Shown here: one piece after another, positions 8,556 through 16,965 of the stretch
Layout: every line of letters starts with the position of its first letter
Numbering within the stretch: the first letter of the stretch is position 1
Assembly: GCF_001665295.1 (NCBI RefSeq)
Contig: NZ_LZSE01000120.1
Location: 1 to 64,000, forward strand
Reading direction: 5' to 3'
DNA length: 64,000 bases
DNA from: Mycobacterium sp. 1554424.7
GTDB taxonomy: Bacteria > Actinomycetota > Actinomycetes > Mycobacteriales > Mycobacteriaceae
Program-made: the position numbers and the translations under genes
Notes under the pieces: model-generated
Told to the model about the DNA's origin: nothing
Databases searched by the model: none
What the model saw: the letters and a program-made list of their open reading frames with translations, nothing else

Positions 8556-10829
8556 CTAGGCCTGCGCCCTGACCTCCCGCGCGGCGGCGACCATGTTGCG
8601 CAGCGACGCGGTCACCTCGTCGACGTTGCGGGTCTTCAGCCCGCAGTCCGGGTTGACCCAAAGTCGTTGCGGCGGTACCGCTCTCAACGCCGCCCGCAGC
8701 GACTCGGCCATCTCGCCGGCGGACGGCACCCGCGGTGAGTGAATGTCGTACACGCCCGGGCCCACGCTGTTGGCGAAGCCGACCGAGTTCAGGTCGTCCA
8801 GCACCTCCATGTGCGAGCGGGCGGCCTCGAGCGACGTGACGTCGGCGTCCAGGTCGGCGATGGCGCCGATCACCTCGCCGAACTCCGAGTAGCACAGGTG
8901 GGTGTGGATCTGCGTCGAGTCGGCGACGCCGGAGGTGGCGAGGCGGAAAGCGGTTACGGCCCAACGCAAGTAGTCCTCCTGCTGGGCGCGGCGCAGCGGC
9001 AGCAGCTCGCGCAGCGCGGGCTCGTCGACCTGGATGACCGCGATGCCCGCGGCCTGCAGATCCACTGTCTCGTCGCGAATGGCCAGCGCCACCTGGTTGG
9101 CGGTGTCGGCCAGCGGCTGGTCGTCGCGCACGAACGACCACGCCAGGATCGTGACGGGCCCGGTGAGCATGCCCTTCACCGGTTTGTCGGTCAGGGACTG
9201 GGCGTAGGTGATCCACTCGACGGTCATGGGGTGGGCCCGCGCGACGTCGCCGTAGAGGATCGGCGGGCGCACGCAGCGGCTGCCGTAGGACTGCACCCAG
9301 CCGTTCTGCGTGGCGAAGAACCCCTCCAGCTGCTCGGCGAAGTACTGGACCATGTCGTTGCGCTCCGGCTCGCCGTGCACCAGCACGTCCAGGCCGAGTT
9401 CCTCCTGCAGCTTGATGACGTCGGCGATCTCCTTGCGCATCTTGGCGACGTACTCGGCCTCGTCGATCTCGCCGGCTCGAAAAGCCGCGCGCGCCTTGCG
9501 GATCGCCGAGGTCTGCGGGTAGGAGCCGATCGTCGTGGTCGGCAGTGGCGGCAGGTGCAGGCGCGCCTCCTGGCCGGCGCGGCGCTGCGCCGCGTCGCCC
9601 CGGTGCGTGCCCGACGCGATGATCTCCTCGATCCGGGAGCGGACCGCAGCGTTGCGCAGGCGAGGATCGCTGCGACGGGAGGCGACGGCCGCGTTGGACG
9701 CCGCGATCTTGTCGGCGACGGCGTCGCGCCCGTCACGCAGGGCGCGCGCGAGAGTGACCACCTCGCTTACCTTTTCGGCCCCGAAGGCCAGCCAGCTGCG
9801 CAGGTTGTCATCCAGCCCCGTTTCGGGCTCCAGCGAATACGGCACGTGCAAGGTGGAGCAGGACGTCGAAACCGCCACGGCCCCAGCCGAACCCGGCAGG
9901 GTGGCCAGCTTGGCCAGCGCCGAGTCCAGGTCGGTGCGCCAGACGTTGCGCCCGTCGACGATGCCGGCCACCAGCAGCTTGGAGGCCAGTTCCGGAATTC
10001 CCGCCACCGCGGTGTCGGCGCCGGCCACCAGGTCGATGCCGATGGCTTCGACGGGCGTGCGGGCCAGGGCCGCCAGCGACGCGCCGGGGTCGCCGAAGTA
10101 GGTGGCGACATGGATCGCGGGCCGGTTGCTCACCGAACCGAGCGCGGTGTAGACGGCCTCGGCCAGCGCCGGCGCGTCGGGGGAGATGTCGGTCACCAGG
10201 GCCGGCTCGTCGAACTGCACCCACTGGGCGCCCTCATTGGCGAGCAGCGAGAGCAACTCGGAGTAGACCGGCAGCAGCTCGCGCAGCCGCTCGATCGGCG
10301 CGCCGGCACCGTCGACGCCCTTGCTCAGCAGCAGGAAGGTGATCGGGCCGATGACGACGGGCCGCGCGGGAATCCCTTGCCCGATGGCCTCTTTCAGTTC
10401 CGAGAGCACCTTGTCCGGGTTGAGCGCGAACCGGGTCGCGGGCTCGATCTCGGGCACCAGGTAGTGGTAGTTGGTGTCGAACCACTTCGTCATCTCCAGC
10501 GGCGAGATGTCGTCGTTGCCGCGGGCGAGAGCGAAGTAGCGGTCCAGCTCGTCGGGGACTTCCGTTGCCCGCACCGGCAGCGCGCCGAGCAGGACGGCCG
10601 TGTCGAGCATCTGGTCGTAGTAGGAAAAGGTGTTCACCGGGACCGAGTCCAGGCCGGTGCCCGCCAGCTGGGCCCACATGTCGCGGCGCAGGGAGGCGGC
10701 GACGGACTCCAGCTCGGCGCGGCCGGCGCGTCCGGCCCAGTAACCCTCGGTGGCGCGCTTGAGTTCGCGGTTCGGGCCGATGCGGGGGGAGCCGGTGACG
10801 GTGGCGGTGAATGGTTGAGAGGCGGTCAC
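8556..10829 (-). CDS. metE: Cobalamin-independent methionine synthase
   Basis: 757 residues, the normal MetE length. It transfers the methyl group of 5-methyltetrahydropteroyl-triglutamate to homocysteine, giving methionine, in the cytoplasm. The two barrel halves are clear: the N-terminal one begins with [20 protein letters not shown], and the C-terminal one carries the zinc ligands in [12 protein letters not shown] (His, Cys) and NPDCGLKTR (Cys). Start GTG 10829 follows AGGAC. A cobalamin riboswitch precedes it, so the gene should be shut down when B12 is available and MetH can work. No other methionine genes are adjacent. Confidence 0.95.
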   Translation of the reverse strand: MTASQPFTATVTGSPRIGPNRELKRATEGYWAGRAGRAELESVAASLRRDMWAQLAGTGLDSVPVNTFSYYDQMLDTAVLLGALPVRATEVPDELDRYFALARGNDDISPLEMTKWFDTNYHYLVPEIEPATRFALNPDKVLSELKEAIGQGIPARPVVIGPITFLLLSKGVDGAGAPIERLRELLPVYSELLSLLANEGAQWVQFDEPALVTDISPDAPALAEAVYTALGSVSNRPAIHVATYFGDPGASLAALARTPVEAIGIDLVAGADTAVAGIPELASKLLVAGIVDGRNVWRTDLDSALAKLATLPGSAGAVAVSTSCSTLHVPYSLEPETGLDDNLRSWLAFGAEKVSEVVTLARALRDGRDAVADKIAASNAAVASRRSDPRLRNAAVRSRIEEIIASGTHRGDAAQRRAGQEARLHLPPLPTTTIGSYPQTSAIRKARAAFRAGEIDEAEYVAKMRKEIADVIKLQEELGLDVLVHGEPERNDMVQYFAEQLEGFFATQNGWVQSYGSRCVRPPILYGDVARAHPMTVEWITYAQSLTDKPVKGMLTGPVTILAWSFVRDDQPLADTANQVALAIRDETVDLQAAGIAVIQVDEPALRELLPLRRAQQEDYLRWAVTAFRLATSGVADSTQIHTHLCYSEFGEVIGAIADLDADVTSLEAARSHMEVLDDLNSVGFANSVGPGVYDIHSPRVPSAGEMAESLRAALRAVPPQRLWVNPDCGLKTRNVDEVTASLRNMVAAAREVRAQA

Positions 10830-10954
10830 TATTTCGTCCTAACACTCGACGGGTGGATCACCGCCGGCGGACGCAACAGCCGAGTCCGTCGCGGCACACA
10901 AGCCGCAACGGCAACGACCAAACGCCCATTCCACGAGGCGATGAGCCGCCGGAC

Positions 10955-11140
10955 GCGGCGCGCCCGGCACAGTCGGCAGGTCTTCGGACTCGCAGGCGCG
11001 CACCACGGGTGCTCCTACTGGCCGTCGCTTCCCGGTCGTGCGACCAGTGCTTGGTGACGGCGGTCGTTCCTGCTCACCGCTGCGGGACAGTCCCGGACTT
11101 CCACCGGGTTCCCTCTCGCGACGCGTGTCTAACATGCCTC
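10955..11140 (-). ncRNA. Cobalamin (B12) riboswitch upstream of metE
   Basis: Read on the minus strand, the leader contains GGTGGAAGTCCGGGACTG, GACTGTCCCGCAGCGG and, about 100 bases later, the B12 box AGTCCGAAGACCTGCC, which matches the consensus rAGYCMGgAgaCCkGCC. The order and spacing are those of adenosylcobalamin riboswitches. The aptamer ends about 120 bases before the metE start, leaving room for an expression platform. B12-riboswitch control of metE is established in M. tuberculosis. The outer limits given are approximate. Confidence 0.92.
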
Positions 11141-11485
11141 GCTCGATGCCGGCGCCACGGTCGCGGCGACGGCAAACCAGCTGCGCAGCGGAGTTGACCG
11201 CGTCGAACGTCACCGCGAAGCGGTGGTGCTCAAGGCTTGCTCGCACAGCGTGGGACCGTCGCACTGGTAGAAATGCTCGCCCAAGGACGCTCGCGACCGC
11301 GACTGCGGGTCCTGAGCACACCGAGGCATAACCGCCGGGTCCAGTGGCACAGGTCGCGCGTCGGACACGTCGCGGGTCTCAGGCTTGGATACAACGGCGG
11401 ACCCACTCGCGGCCCAACGCTTTCTGGTGGCTGGCGCCCATCCGCGGGATTACCATCGCCGCGGCTGCCGCCGCTGTGCTTAGCG
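11141..11485. other. Intergenic stretch with no supported gene
   Basis: About 345 bases between the riboswitch and the end of the 11-gene operon. Short open frames exist on both strands, but none has a recognisable domain or a ribosome site. It should contain the metE promoter at its left end and the terminator of the 11-gene operon at its right end; I see no convincing hairpin. Confidence 0.5.
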
Positions 11486-12094
11486 TCAGCTGTCGCCGGC
11501 TGCGAAAATCGAGGGAACCGGAGGTTGAATGCCGAAGCTGTTGGCGATGGTTGCGTGTGCAACGTAGCGACCGCACATCAACGAGACCGCGACGGCGTCC
11601 TTGGGGCCCAGTCCTCGTACGAGCGCGTCCAACTCGGTGTGGCTGCCACGCCCATGGTCCTTGAGCACCGCCAGCACCCATCGTTGCGTATCCCGTTGTG
11701 CCGGCGCGAGATCGGCGCGGTCGGGATCGAGCAGCTCCACGGCGGCGACCCACTCCTTACCGAGGCCAAGCTTTACCGAGAGCCGCTCGTGTTGGTGGCG
11801 TTCGTAGTCGTTTCCAGTCGCGGTGGCGACCGTCAGCGCGACGAGCTCGGCGAGATCGTCGGGCAGGGCGCGCTTGGTCGCGTCGGTGTAATCGATGAAC
11901 GCGGCCAGTGATTCCGGCTGGTGGGCGGTCACCTGGAAGAAGTCGCCGAGATAGCCGAGGCGATCGAACTTGGATTGAAGCCGTTGTCTCACGGCGGGAT
12001 CCAACTCTTCAAATCCGATCAAGGGGACTCCGGCAAGTCGCCGTTCTTTGCCGTCGGTGTCCGACGCTCTTGTCCCAGAATCAATGTCTGTCAT
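11486..12094 (-). CDS. Carboxymuconolactone decarboxylase / AhpD-family protein
   Basis: 202 residues with the all-helical CMD fold pattern: LAELVALTVATATGNDYERHQHE, then LGLGKEWVAAVELL and a late helix with MCGRYVAHATIANSFGI. Enzymes of this family either decarboxylate carboxymuconolactone or, with a CxxC pair, act as peroxidases. Here the CxxC position reads YERHQH, so a thiol peroxidase is unlikely and a decarboxylase or ring-modifying role is more probable. It is the last gene of the leftward 11-gene operon, 12 bases after the ferredoxin gene. Its substrate is unknown. Confidence 0.7.
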   Translation of the reverse strand: MTDIDSGTRASDTDGKERRLAGVPLIGFEELDPAVRQRLQSKFDRLGYLGDFFQVTAHQPESLAAFIDYTDATKRALPDDLAELVALTVATATGNDYERHQHERLSVKLGLGKEWVAAVELLDPDRADLAPAQRDTQRWVLAVLKDHGRGSHTELDALVRGLGPKDAVAVSLMCGRYVAHATIANSFGIQPPVPSIFAAGDS

Positions 12095-12106
12095 GCAATT
12101 TCCTCC

Positions 12107-12448
12107 TTAGGCGGGGCTAGCTGGTGCCGGTGTGTTTGAGGTCAGTTCGGTGTCGACGCCGATCTTGCCGACCGAAGTCGAACCGCCCGGCGAACCCAGC
12201 GGCTCGGAGCGGCCGGGAAGAGTCGTATCGAAGAATCGCGCATTGTCTTCTATCCACTCCGGCGCCGAGTTCGGGCCGCTCGTGATCGCATCAACCGGGC
12301 AGACGGGTAGGCACGCCCCGCACTCGATGCACTCCTCGGGCTGGATGTACCGGCGCCGTTCACCTTCATAGATACAGTCCACCGGGCATGCGTCGACGCA
12401 CGAGCCGTTGAGCTCTTCGATACAGGTGGGACCGATTACATATGTCAT
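12107..12448 (-). CDS. Seven-iron ferredoxin (FdxA type)
   Basis: 113 residues with Cys9, Cys17, Cys21, Cys25, then Cys40, Cys43, Cys46 and Cys50 followed by Pro. The spacing C-x7-C-x3-C and CxxCxxCxxxCP is that of actinobacterial 7Fe ferredoxins with one [3Fe-4S] and one [4Fe-4S] cluster. It carries low-potential electrons in the cytoplasm. The reductase gene ends only four bases upstream, so the two probably form one electron-transfer chain. No terminal oxygenase is encoded in the same operon; the partner might be a cupin or flavin enzyme of the operon, or the P450 at 55.8 kb. Confidence 0.9.
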   Translation of the reverse strand: MTYVIGPTCIEELNGSCVDACPVDCIYEGERRRYIQPEECIECGACLPVCPVDAITSGPNSAPEWIEDNARFFDTTLPGRSEPLGSPGGSTSVGKIGVDTELTSNTPAPASPA

Positions 12449-12452
12449 GGGA

Positions 12453-13493
12453 TCACCCCTCCCTCGCCGTCGCGGGAGCCATCAACTCGGTCGAGTGGCC
12501 AGGAAAGATCGGTAGTCCCGGATCAAGCTGAGCCGCAAGGTTGTTCACCGCGGTCGCAGCCTCACCGAATCCCACGGCCATGATGCGGACCTTGCCCGGG
12601 TAGGCGGTGACGTCGCCAACCGCGAACACTCCCGGGATGTTCGTGGCCATGGTGGAATCGACGACAATCTGGCGGCTTTCGATCCTGAGGCCCCATTTGA
12701 GCAGCGGTCCCAGGTTGGCGATGTGGCCCAATGCCGCAATCACCGCTTGGGTCTTAATCGTTTCCCTACCGTCGCCCGTACGAATGGTGATGGCTTCGAG
12801 CCAGTGCTCGCCATGGGCGGCAACGACCTCGCTGTCCAAGATCACCCTGGCGCCGCTTTCTTGAAGTTGGTTGACCGACCTGGGATGTGCGGTCAGTGTG
12901 CGTCGGCGATGGATCAACGTCACGGACCGGGCGACAGGGCACAGCATGTTGGCCCAGTCGACCGCGCTGTCACCGCCGCCGACGATCACGACGTCGACAT
13001 CGACATAGGAGGCGACGTTGCGCAGGGCGTACTGCACACCGCGGTCCAGGTAGTCGTCGGCGCAGTTCAGCCGGCGGGTTTGGAAGCTGCCGATGCCGGC
13101 GGCGATGATGATCCCGCCGACGCTGATCCGACGTCCCTTGTCAGTGACAACCGTGAATCGCCGCGCGGCGGCCTCGGACTCGCCGCAGTCCTGCGGCGCC
13201 GCAACCAGTTCCACCGATTGTTCACCCAGGAGCCAGGTGGGTTTCGCAAGCTCGGCCTGCGTCGTCAGCGACGCCGCCAACGCGGACCCCATCACCTCGG
13301 GAAGGCCGGCGACGTCATAGATGGGTTTGTCCGGGTAGAGCGCCATGAGCTGTCCGCCGGGCTGTTCCAGCGAATCCAGCAACACCACGCTGAGCCCGCG
13401 CAGCCCTGCGTAGTACGAGGCGAACAGGCCGCTGGGACCGGCGCCGATGATCAGCACGTCGCCATCGATGGCGGCAGGGGCCGAGCTCCTCAC
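12453..13493 (-). CDS. Ferredoxin-NADP+ reductase (thioredoxin-reductase-like, YumC type)
   Basis: 346 residues. It has an FAD motif LIIGAGPSGLFASYYAG at about residues 14-30, the signature EQPGGQLMALYPDKPIYDVAG, an NADP motif VIVGGGDSAVDWA in the middle and GVFAVGDVTAYPGKVRIMAVG near the end. The CxxC redox pair of thioredoxin reductases is absent, as expected for the TrxR-like FNR class. It moves electrons between NADPH and ferredoxin. The GTG start overlaps the dienelactone hydrolase stop by four bases (GTGA), indicating translational coupling, and the ferredoxin gene follows directly. Confidence 0.88.
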   Translation of the reverse strand: MRSSAPAAIDGDVLIIGAGPSGLFASYYAGLRGLSVVLLDSLEQPGGQLMALYPDKPIYDVAGLPEVMGSALAASLTTQAELAKPTWLLGEQSVELVAAPQDCGESEAAARRFTVVTDKGRRISVGGIIIAAGIGSFQTRRLNCADDYLDRGVQYALRNVASYVDVDVVIVGGGDSAVDWANMLCPVARSVTLIHRRRTLTAHPRSVNQLQESGARVILDSEVVAAHGEHWLEAITIRTGDGRETIKTQAVIAALGHIANLGPLLKWGLRIESRQIVVDSTMATNIPGVFAVGDVTAYPGKVRIMAVGFGEAATAVNNLAAQLDPGLPIFPGHSTELMAPATAREG

Positions 13494-14239
13494 GGCCGCG
13501 CTCTGAGGGTCTCGGCCAGGAATTCAGTGGTGTTGACCCAGGCCTTGTGGGCCGCGTCGGCCACATACTGGGCCGGTCGCGCGTCGCAATGAAAGGCGTG
13601 CCCCGCCCCGGTGAAAACGACCAGCCGAAGGTCCAAATCGTGGCGCTGGGCTGCGGCTTGGATGGCCGACAGGTCCTCCGCAGGTATCGTCGGGTCGGCG
13701 TCACCGGCGAACATCAACACCGGCCCCTTGATGTTGGCCGCCTTCTCCAGAGTGGCGTGCGGCCCGCCGGCGATGCCCGGTCCATAGAAGACAACCGTCG
13801 CTGCCACCGGGAGCGCCGTGGCCGCGGTGAACGCGGCCCGGCCCCCGAAGCAGAAGCCGACGATCGCGCTCCTGTCGGCCGGAATGCCTTCGTGTTCCGC
13901 TAAGTTCGTAAGGACGGCACCCACGTCGGTGACGATCGGTTCGGCTCCGAGCTCGCCGATGAGACGCATTGCCGTGTCGCGGTCGGTGTATTCCACGGTG
14001 TCGATTCCCGAACGGTGGAACAGGTCGGGCGCCACAGCCAGGTATCCCTGCGCCGCGAGCCGACGGGTGACGTCCTGGATGTGATCGTTGACGCCGAAGG
14101 CCTCCTGCAGCACGACGACGGCCGCCGCAGGTTCCACGGCTACATCGGGACGGGGCCGCACGCGGTAAAGCCGCATAGGGCCGTCGGCGGTGCTCACCGT
14201 CAACCAGTCGGCGGTCAATTCTCCGGCGGCGGCAGTCAT
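13490..14239 (-). CDS. Dienelactone hydrolase family protein
   Basis: About 249 residues of alpha/beta-hydrolase fold. The nucleophile is Cys130 in GFCFGG, with Glu46 in LQEAFGVN, Asp182 in GDADPTIP and His214 in GAGHAFHC, the dienelactone hydrolase triad plus its activating Glu. Classic members open dienelactones from chlorocatechol ortho-cleavage; many relatives cleave other esters or lactones. ATG 14239 has GAAAGGA upstream (spacing 12); TTG 14263 would give a longer form that overlaps that site. In the operon it lies between the TAXI-like protein and the ferredoxin reductase. Confidence 0.85.
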   Translation of the reverse strand: MTAAAGELTADWLTVSTADGPMRLYRVRPRPDVAVEPAAAVVVLQEAFGVNDHIQDVTRRLAAQGYLAVAPDLFHRSGIDTVEYTDRDTAMRLIGELGAEPIVTDVGAVLTNLAEHEGIPADRSAIVGFCFGGRAAFTAATALPVAATVVFYGPGIAGGPHATLEKAANIKGPVLMFAGDADPTIPAEDLSAIQAAAQRHDLDLRLVVFTGAGHAFHCDARPAQYVADAAHKAWVNTTEFLAETLRARP

Positions 14240-14278
14240 GAGGCGAAACGTTCCTTTCTCCAACTGTATTGGGTGGGT

Positions 14279-15301
14279 CTAGTCCCAGATCAGCGCCCGG
14301 GTCGGGCGTTGGTCTTCGGTGAAGGCCGCGTAGGCCTTGGCGGCCGCCGGATGGAGCGCGATCGGCGCGGTGGCGATCGCCTGCGGCTCCAGCGGGTAGC
14401 TCAGCGGGCTGCGTTCCGGTGGAATGTGGCGATATTGCACCTCGAGCGCGTCGCGGGTAGCGACCATGCACCAAGCGATCAATGCCGCGATGTCGTCGGG
14501 CAGTGCATCCGTGCACAGCAGCAGAAAGTCGGAGAACTCCAGTGCGGTCAGGTCGCGCTCGAGGCCCGGCAGGTAGCCCTGTGGGACGATCGCTGTCGGC
14601 CAGCGCCAGGCATCGAAGGCCTGTATGACCGATGGGGCCGCGTCGAGGTAGACCACCGATCTGCGGTCGGTGATGCGCTGCCAGGCGGGCATCATGATCG
14701 CTTCGTGGATAAGCACATTGGCATCGCCATCGCGAAATGCGGCGATCGCGGGAAACGGGCGCTCGTCATACACGAACGAACCGCCGGCTGCGTCCAGCGC
14801 TGCAGGTTCGATACCGACCGCACGCAGTTGGTGGTGCGCTGCCAGACCGACCAGGTTGACGCCGTCGTCGGGACTGGTGGCGATGCGCAACTGCGGAATT
14901 CGCGATGGCAGCTCTTCCATCGATGAGACGCCGAGCTCGGCGTCCACACAGGTGACCAGGCGGTCTCGCTGGGGCAATGTGCCCAGCGCTCGCAGCCGCT
15001 CGGCGCGTTCGACGGCCAGCGGCCCCGCGCCGGACCCGACCATCCCCATCGCGGCCGTCGGTGTCATGAGCGCCGCGTCGACTTGGCCGGACAGGACGGC
15101 GTCGATCGCGTCGGCGCCGCCACGTCCGGAACGGATTAAGAATTCCGAGCCGGGCTCGCAGCGGTCGCCGACCTCCTGGGCCAACCACCCGCAGATGCGA
15201 TGCAGGTTGGCTTGGCCCCAATCACCCTGCAGCGTCAAGGTGATTCGGCGGTCGAGAGCGGGTCCGTCAGAGCGCTGGTCGCCTGGGCGAGCAGTTGTCA
15301 T
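14279..15301 (-). CDS. TAXI-family substrate-binding-like protein without a signal peptide
   Basis: 340 residues with the two-lobed solute-binding pattern of TAXI (TRAP-associated, immunogenic) proteins: ITLTLQGDWGQANLHRICGWLA, a turn GRGGADAIDAVLSGQVDAALMTP, and PQLRIATSPDD. TAXI proteins are normally exported and deliver ligands to TRAP permeases. Here there is no signal peptide or lipobox and no TRAP permease gene in the window, so the protein should be cytoplasmic. It may bind or sense a pathway intermediate, or be a repurposed enzyme. It overlaps the preceding small gene by four bases (ATGA). Confidence 0.7.
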   Translation of the reverse strand: MTTARPGDQRSDGPALDRRITLTLQGDWGQANLHRICGWLAQEVGDRCEPGSEFLIRSGRGGADAIDAVLSGQVDAALMTPTAAMGMVGSGAGPLAVERAERLRALGTLPQRDRLVTCVDAELGVSSMEELPSRIPQLRIATSPDDGVNLVGLAAHHQLRAVGIEPAALDAAGGSFVYDERPFPAIAAFRDGDANVLIHEAIMMPAWQRITDRRSVVYLDAAPSVIQAFDAWRWPTAIVPQGYLPGLERDLTALEFSDFLLLCTDALPDDIAALIAWCMVATRDALEVQYRHIPPERSPLSYPLEPQAIATAPIALHPAAAKAYAAFTEDQRPTRALIWD

Positions 15302-15579
15302 GAAGTCGGAATGCCCTCGACCATTGCCTGCAGGCCGGGTGCGTCGAGCGCGAACTGGATCTCCCGGATCTCGTCGAACGGGAAACCCACTCGCTCGAAT
15401 TCCCGTTCGAGGTCTTCCCGGCTGTCGGCTTGGTAGATCGTCACAAGGAAGCCGCTGTACATGTCGACGTACAGATTCTGAAATGTGGCGTACTTCGACT
15501 CCGCGACATCCGGTGCGTTGCCGGCGATTTCGTCGGCAGACAGGCCGGGGGCCAGGTGAGTGGTCAGGTAAGTGGGCAT
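15298..15579 (-). CDS. Small protein of unknown function (93 aa, ferredoxin-like fold pattern)
   Basis: 93 residues starting MPTYLTTHLAPGLS, with alternating strands and helices (MYSGFLVTIYQADSREDLEREF, IREIQFAL). The size and pattern resemble DUF4242/NIPSNAP-type alpha+beta barrel proteins that occur beside ring-cleavage enzymes; I cannot assign a reaction. ATG 15579 is chosen because GAAAGG lies upstream at a suitable distance; a longer open frame to 16038 only shadows the cupin gene. It overlaps the TAXI-like gene by four bases and probably works with it. Confidence 0.65.
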   Translation of the reverse strand: MPTYLTTHLAPGLSADEIAGNAPDVAESKYATFQNLYVDMYSGFLVTIYQADSREDLEREFERVGFPFDEIREIQFALDAPGLQAMVEGIPTS

Positions 15580-15616
15580 GAGTCGGCCTTTCGTTAGATG
15601 GTTTACGACCGTCGAG

Positions 15617-16180
15617 TTATTGGGTCTGCAGTTCGGCGCGCAACTGCTCCGCGAGCGGCTTCCACGCTGCGAAGGGTTCCATGTCGATGCGTGGATGCTG
15701 GGCACCGCAGCCGCTGCAGCGGCGGAGTGTCTCGTCGTCGTTGAATGCGAGGCAGCCGTCGAAATAGACGTCCTGCGATATCGTTTCGGCGGTGTCCCAC
15801 TCGCAGCGGTGCAGTTCGCGGTCGCAGCCGGGGCAGTACCATGCGATGCCTTCGAGGCCAGCGGTGCGCGCCTTGTAGCGCAGCTGGACGCTCTCTTCCG
15901 ACGGCACGACGCGGTGGGGGGTGCCGGCCGGCACGTAAACGTGGTCTCCGACGTCCATCGCGAATCGGTTGACCGAGGAGTCCTTGAGGTACATCTCGGC
16001 CGTGCCCGCCATCTGCACCACAACGGTGTCTTTCTCACAGATGAGATAGAACGGCTGGGGGACGGTGTTGCGGGACATGAACAGCTGTGGGTCCACTTTC
16101 GCCGGCAGCACCGGGACTTCCTCGTAGTTGCCGATTTCTTGAGCCGCTTTGAACGCGTGCAGCATTCGTCGTCGATCCAT
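15617..16180 (-). CDS. 3-hydroxyanthranilate dioxygenase-like cupin with degenerate metal site
   Basis: 187 residues. The single cupin barrel ends in GDHVYVPAGTPHRVVP (His89) and is followed by four cysteines, C116-x2-C119 and C155-x2-C158, which match the rubredoxin-like second metal site of bacterial 3-hydroxyanthranilate 3,4-dioxygenase. The catalytic iron site of that enzyme needs His and Glu from an H-x4-EE stretch; here that place reads NTVPQPFYL, without His or Glu. Only one of three ligands remains, so dioxygenase activity alone is doubtful. It starts two bases after its paralogue, which keeps the ligands, so a hetero-oligomer is likely. Confidence 0.7.
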   Translation of the reverse strand: MDRRRMLHAFKAAQEIGNYEEVPVLPAKVDPQLFMSRNTVPQPFYLICEKDTVVVQMAGTAEMYLKDSSVNRFAMDVGDHVYVPAGTPHRVVPSEESVQLRYKARTAGLEGIAWYCPGCDRELHRCEWDTAETISQDVYFDGCLAFNDDETLRRCSGCGAQHPRIDMEPFAAWKPLAEQLRAELQTQ

Positions 16181-16182
16181 GA

Positions 16183-16935
16183 TCACACCGCCTTGGTTTC
16201 CTGCGCGGACGCGGCCGCCGTTCGCAAGGCCCGCTTGGCCGAGTCCGCCGTACGGACCTGTGCGACGTAGCGATTCCAGCCCCACTTGTGGTGTGGATGG
16301 GGCGGGCTGACATGCCCGCATTTGGGACAGGTGCGCGCCTGTTCCGGCTCGTAGGCGAGGGCCGCGCGATTGCTGCCCCAGATGGTGGGGAACATCTGCA
16401 CCTCGTCGTCCGGGCTGCCGTCCCACTGGGTCGGGTCATGACCCTCGACCCCTTTGGGGCTTGCGTTGTAGTCGAACCGCACGAGTTGCTCGGAACATTT
16501 CTGGCAGCGGAACAGGATTGCCTCGGCTTGATCTCCATCTTCAGCTTGGTGCTGGGTAACGGTGATCAAGATGAAAGCTTCAGGGTCGGCCGAATTGCGC
16601 AGGAACGAGTTCACGCCATGCAGTTGCTGGGTGACGAAGATCTGACCGGTCTGCAGCATGGCCTGGTTGGATCCGAACGTGATCGCAACTTCCTCGACGG
16701 TGTTGTAGTGGAAGAAGTGGCCGAACGCGCTATCGTTCGGATCGCCTCTCATGATTGAGCCGGTGGGCACTATCGCGCCGGCGTCATGGTAGGGGAACAG
16801 CGGCAGCAGTTGGGATGCCGCCCCGGTCATGAAGTCAAAGATGTTTACCTTCAAGGGTTCCCGTCTGCCCGACGGCGGGGGAATTCGCCGCGTCCTTTCG
16901 GGTGCGGATGCCGCTCCTGTCACGGTCTGCGTCAT
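16183..16935 (-). CDS. 3-hydroxyanthranilate dioxygenase-like cupin with intact metal ligands
   Basis: 250 residues. The cupin core has HYNTVEEV (His76, Glu82) and QQLHGVN (His106), which align with the His-Glu-His iron ligands of 3-hydroxyanthranilate 3,4-dioxygenase. A C-terminal metal ribbon follows with C144-x2-C147 and C203-x2-C206. The spacing between the second and third ligand is shorter than in the classic enzyme and the ribbon loop is longer, so the substrate probably differs. The predicted role is oxygen-dependent ring opening or a related reaction in the cytoplasm. It lies directly before its degenerate paralogue and 30 bases after the DapA-type aldolase gene. Confidence 0.65.
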   Translation of the reverse strand: MTQTVTGAASAPERTRRIPPPSGRREPLKVNIFDFMTGAASQLLPLFPYHDAGAIVPTGSIMRGDPNDSAFGHFFHYNTVEEVAITFGSNQAMLQTGQIFVTQQLHGVNSFLRNSADPEAFILITVTQHQAEDGDQAEAILFRCQKCSEQLVRFDYNASPKGVEGHDPTQWDGSPDDEVQMFPTIWGSNRAALAYEPEQARTCPKCGHVSPPHPHHKWGWNRYVAQVRTADSAKRALRTAAASAQETKAV

Positions 16936-16965
16936 GTCGATCTCCCTTCGTTGGGCGTTTCCGTG

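Noticed and set aside
8739-11057. 772-codon plus-strand open frame opposite metE
   Set aside because: Repetitive Arg/Gly/Val composition and no motif; metE on the other strand is certain.
11137-11280. Short plus-strand reading ending in RSGVDRVERHREAVVLKAC
   Set aside because: Helix-like but preceded by a stop and without a start signal or family; could be chance or a relic.
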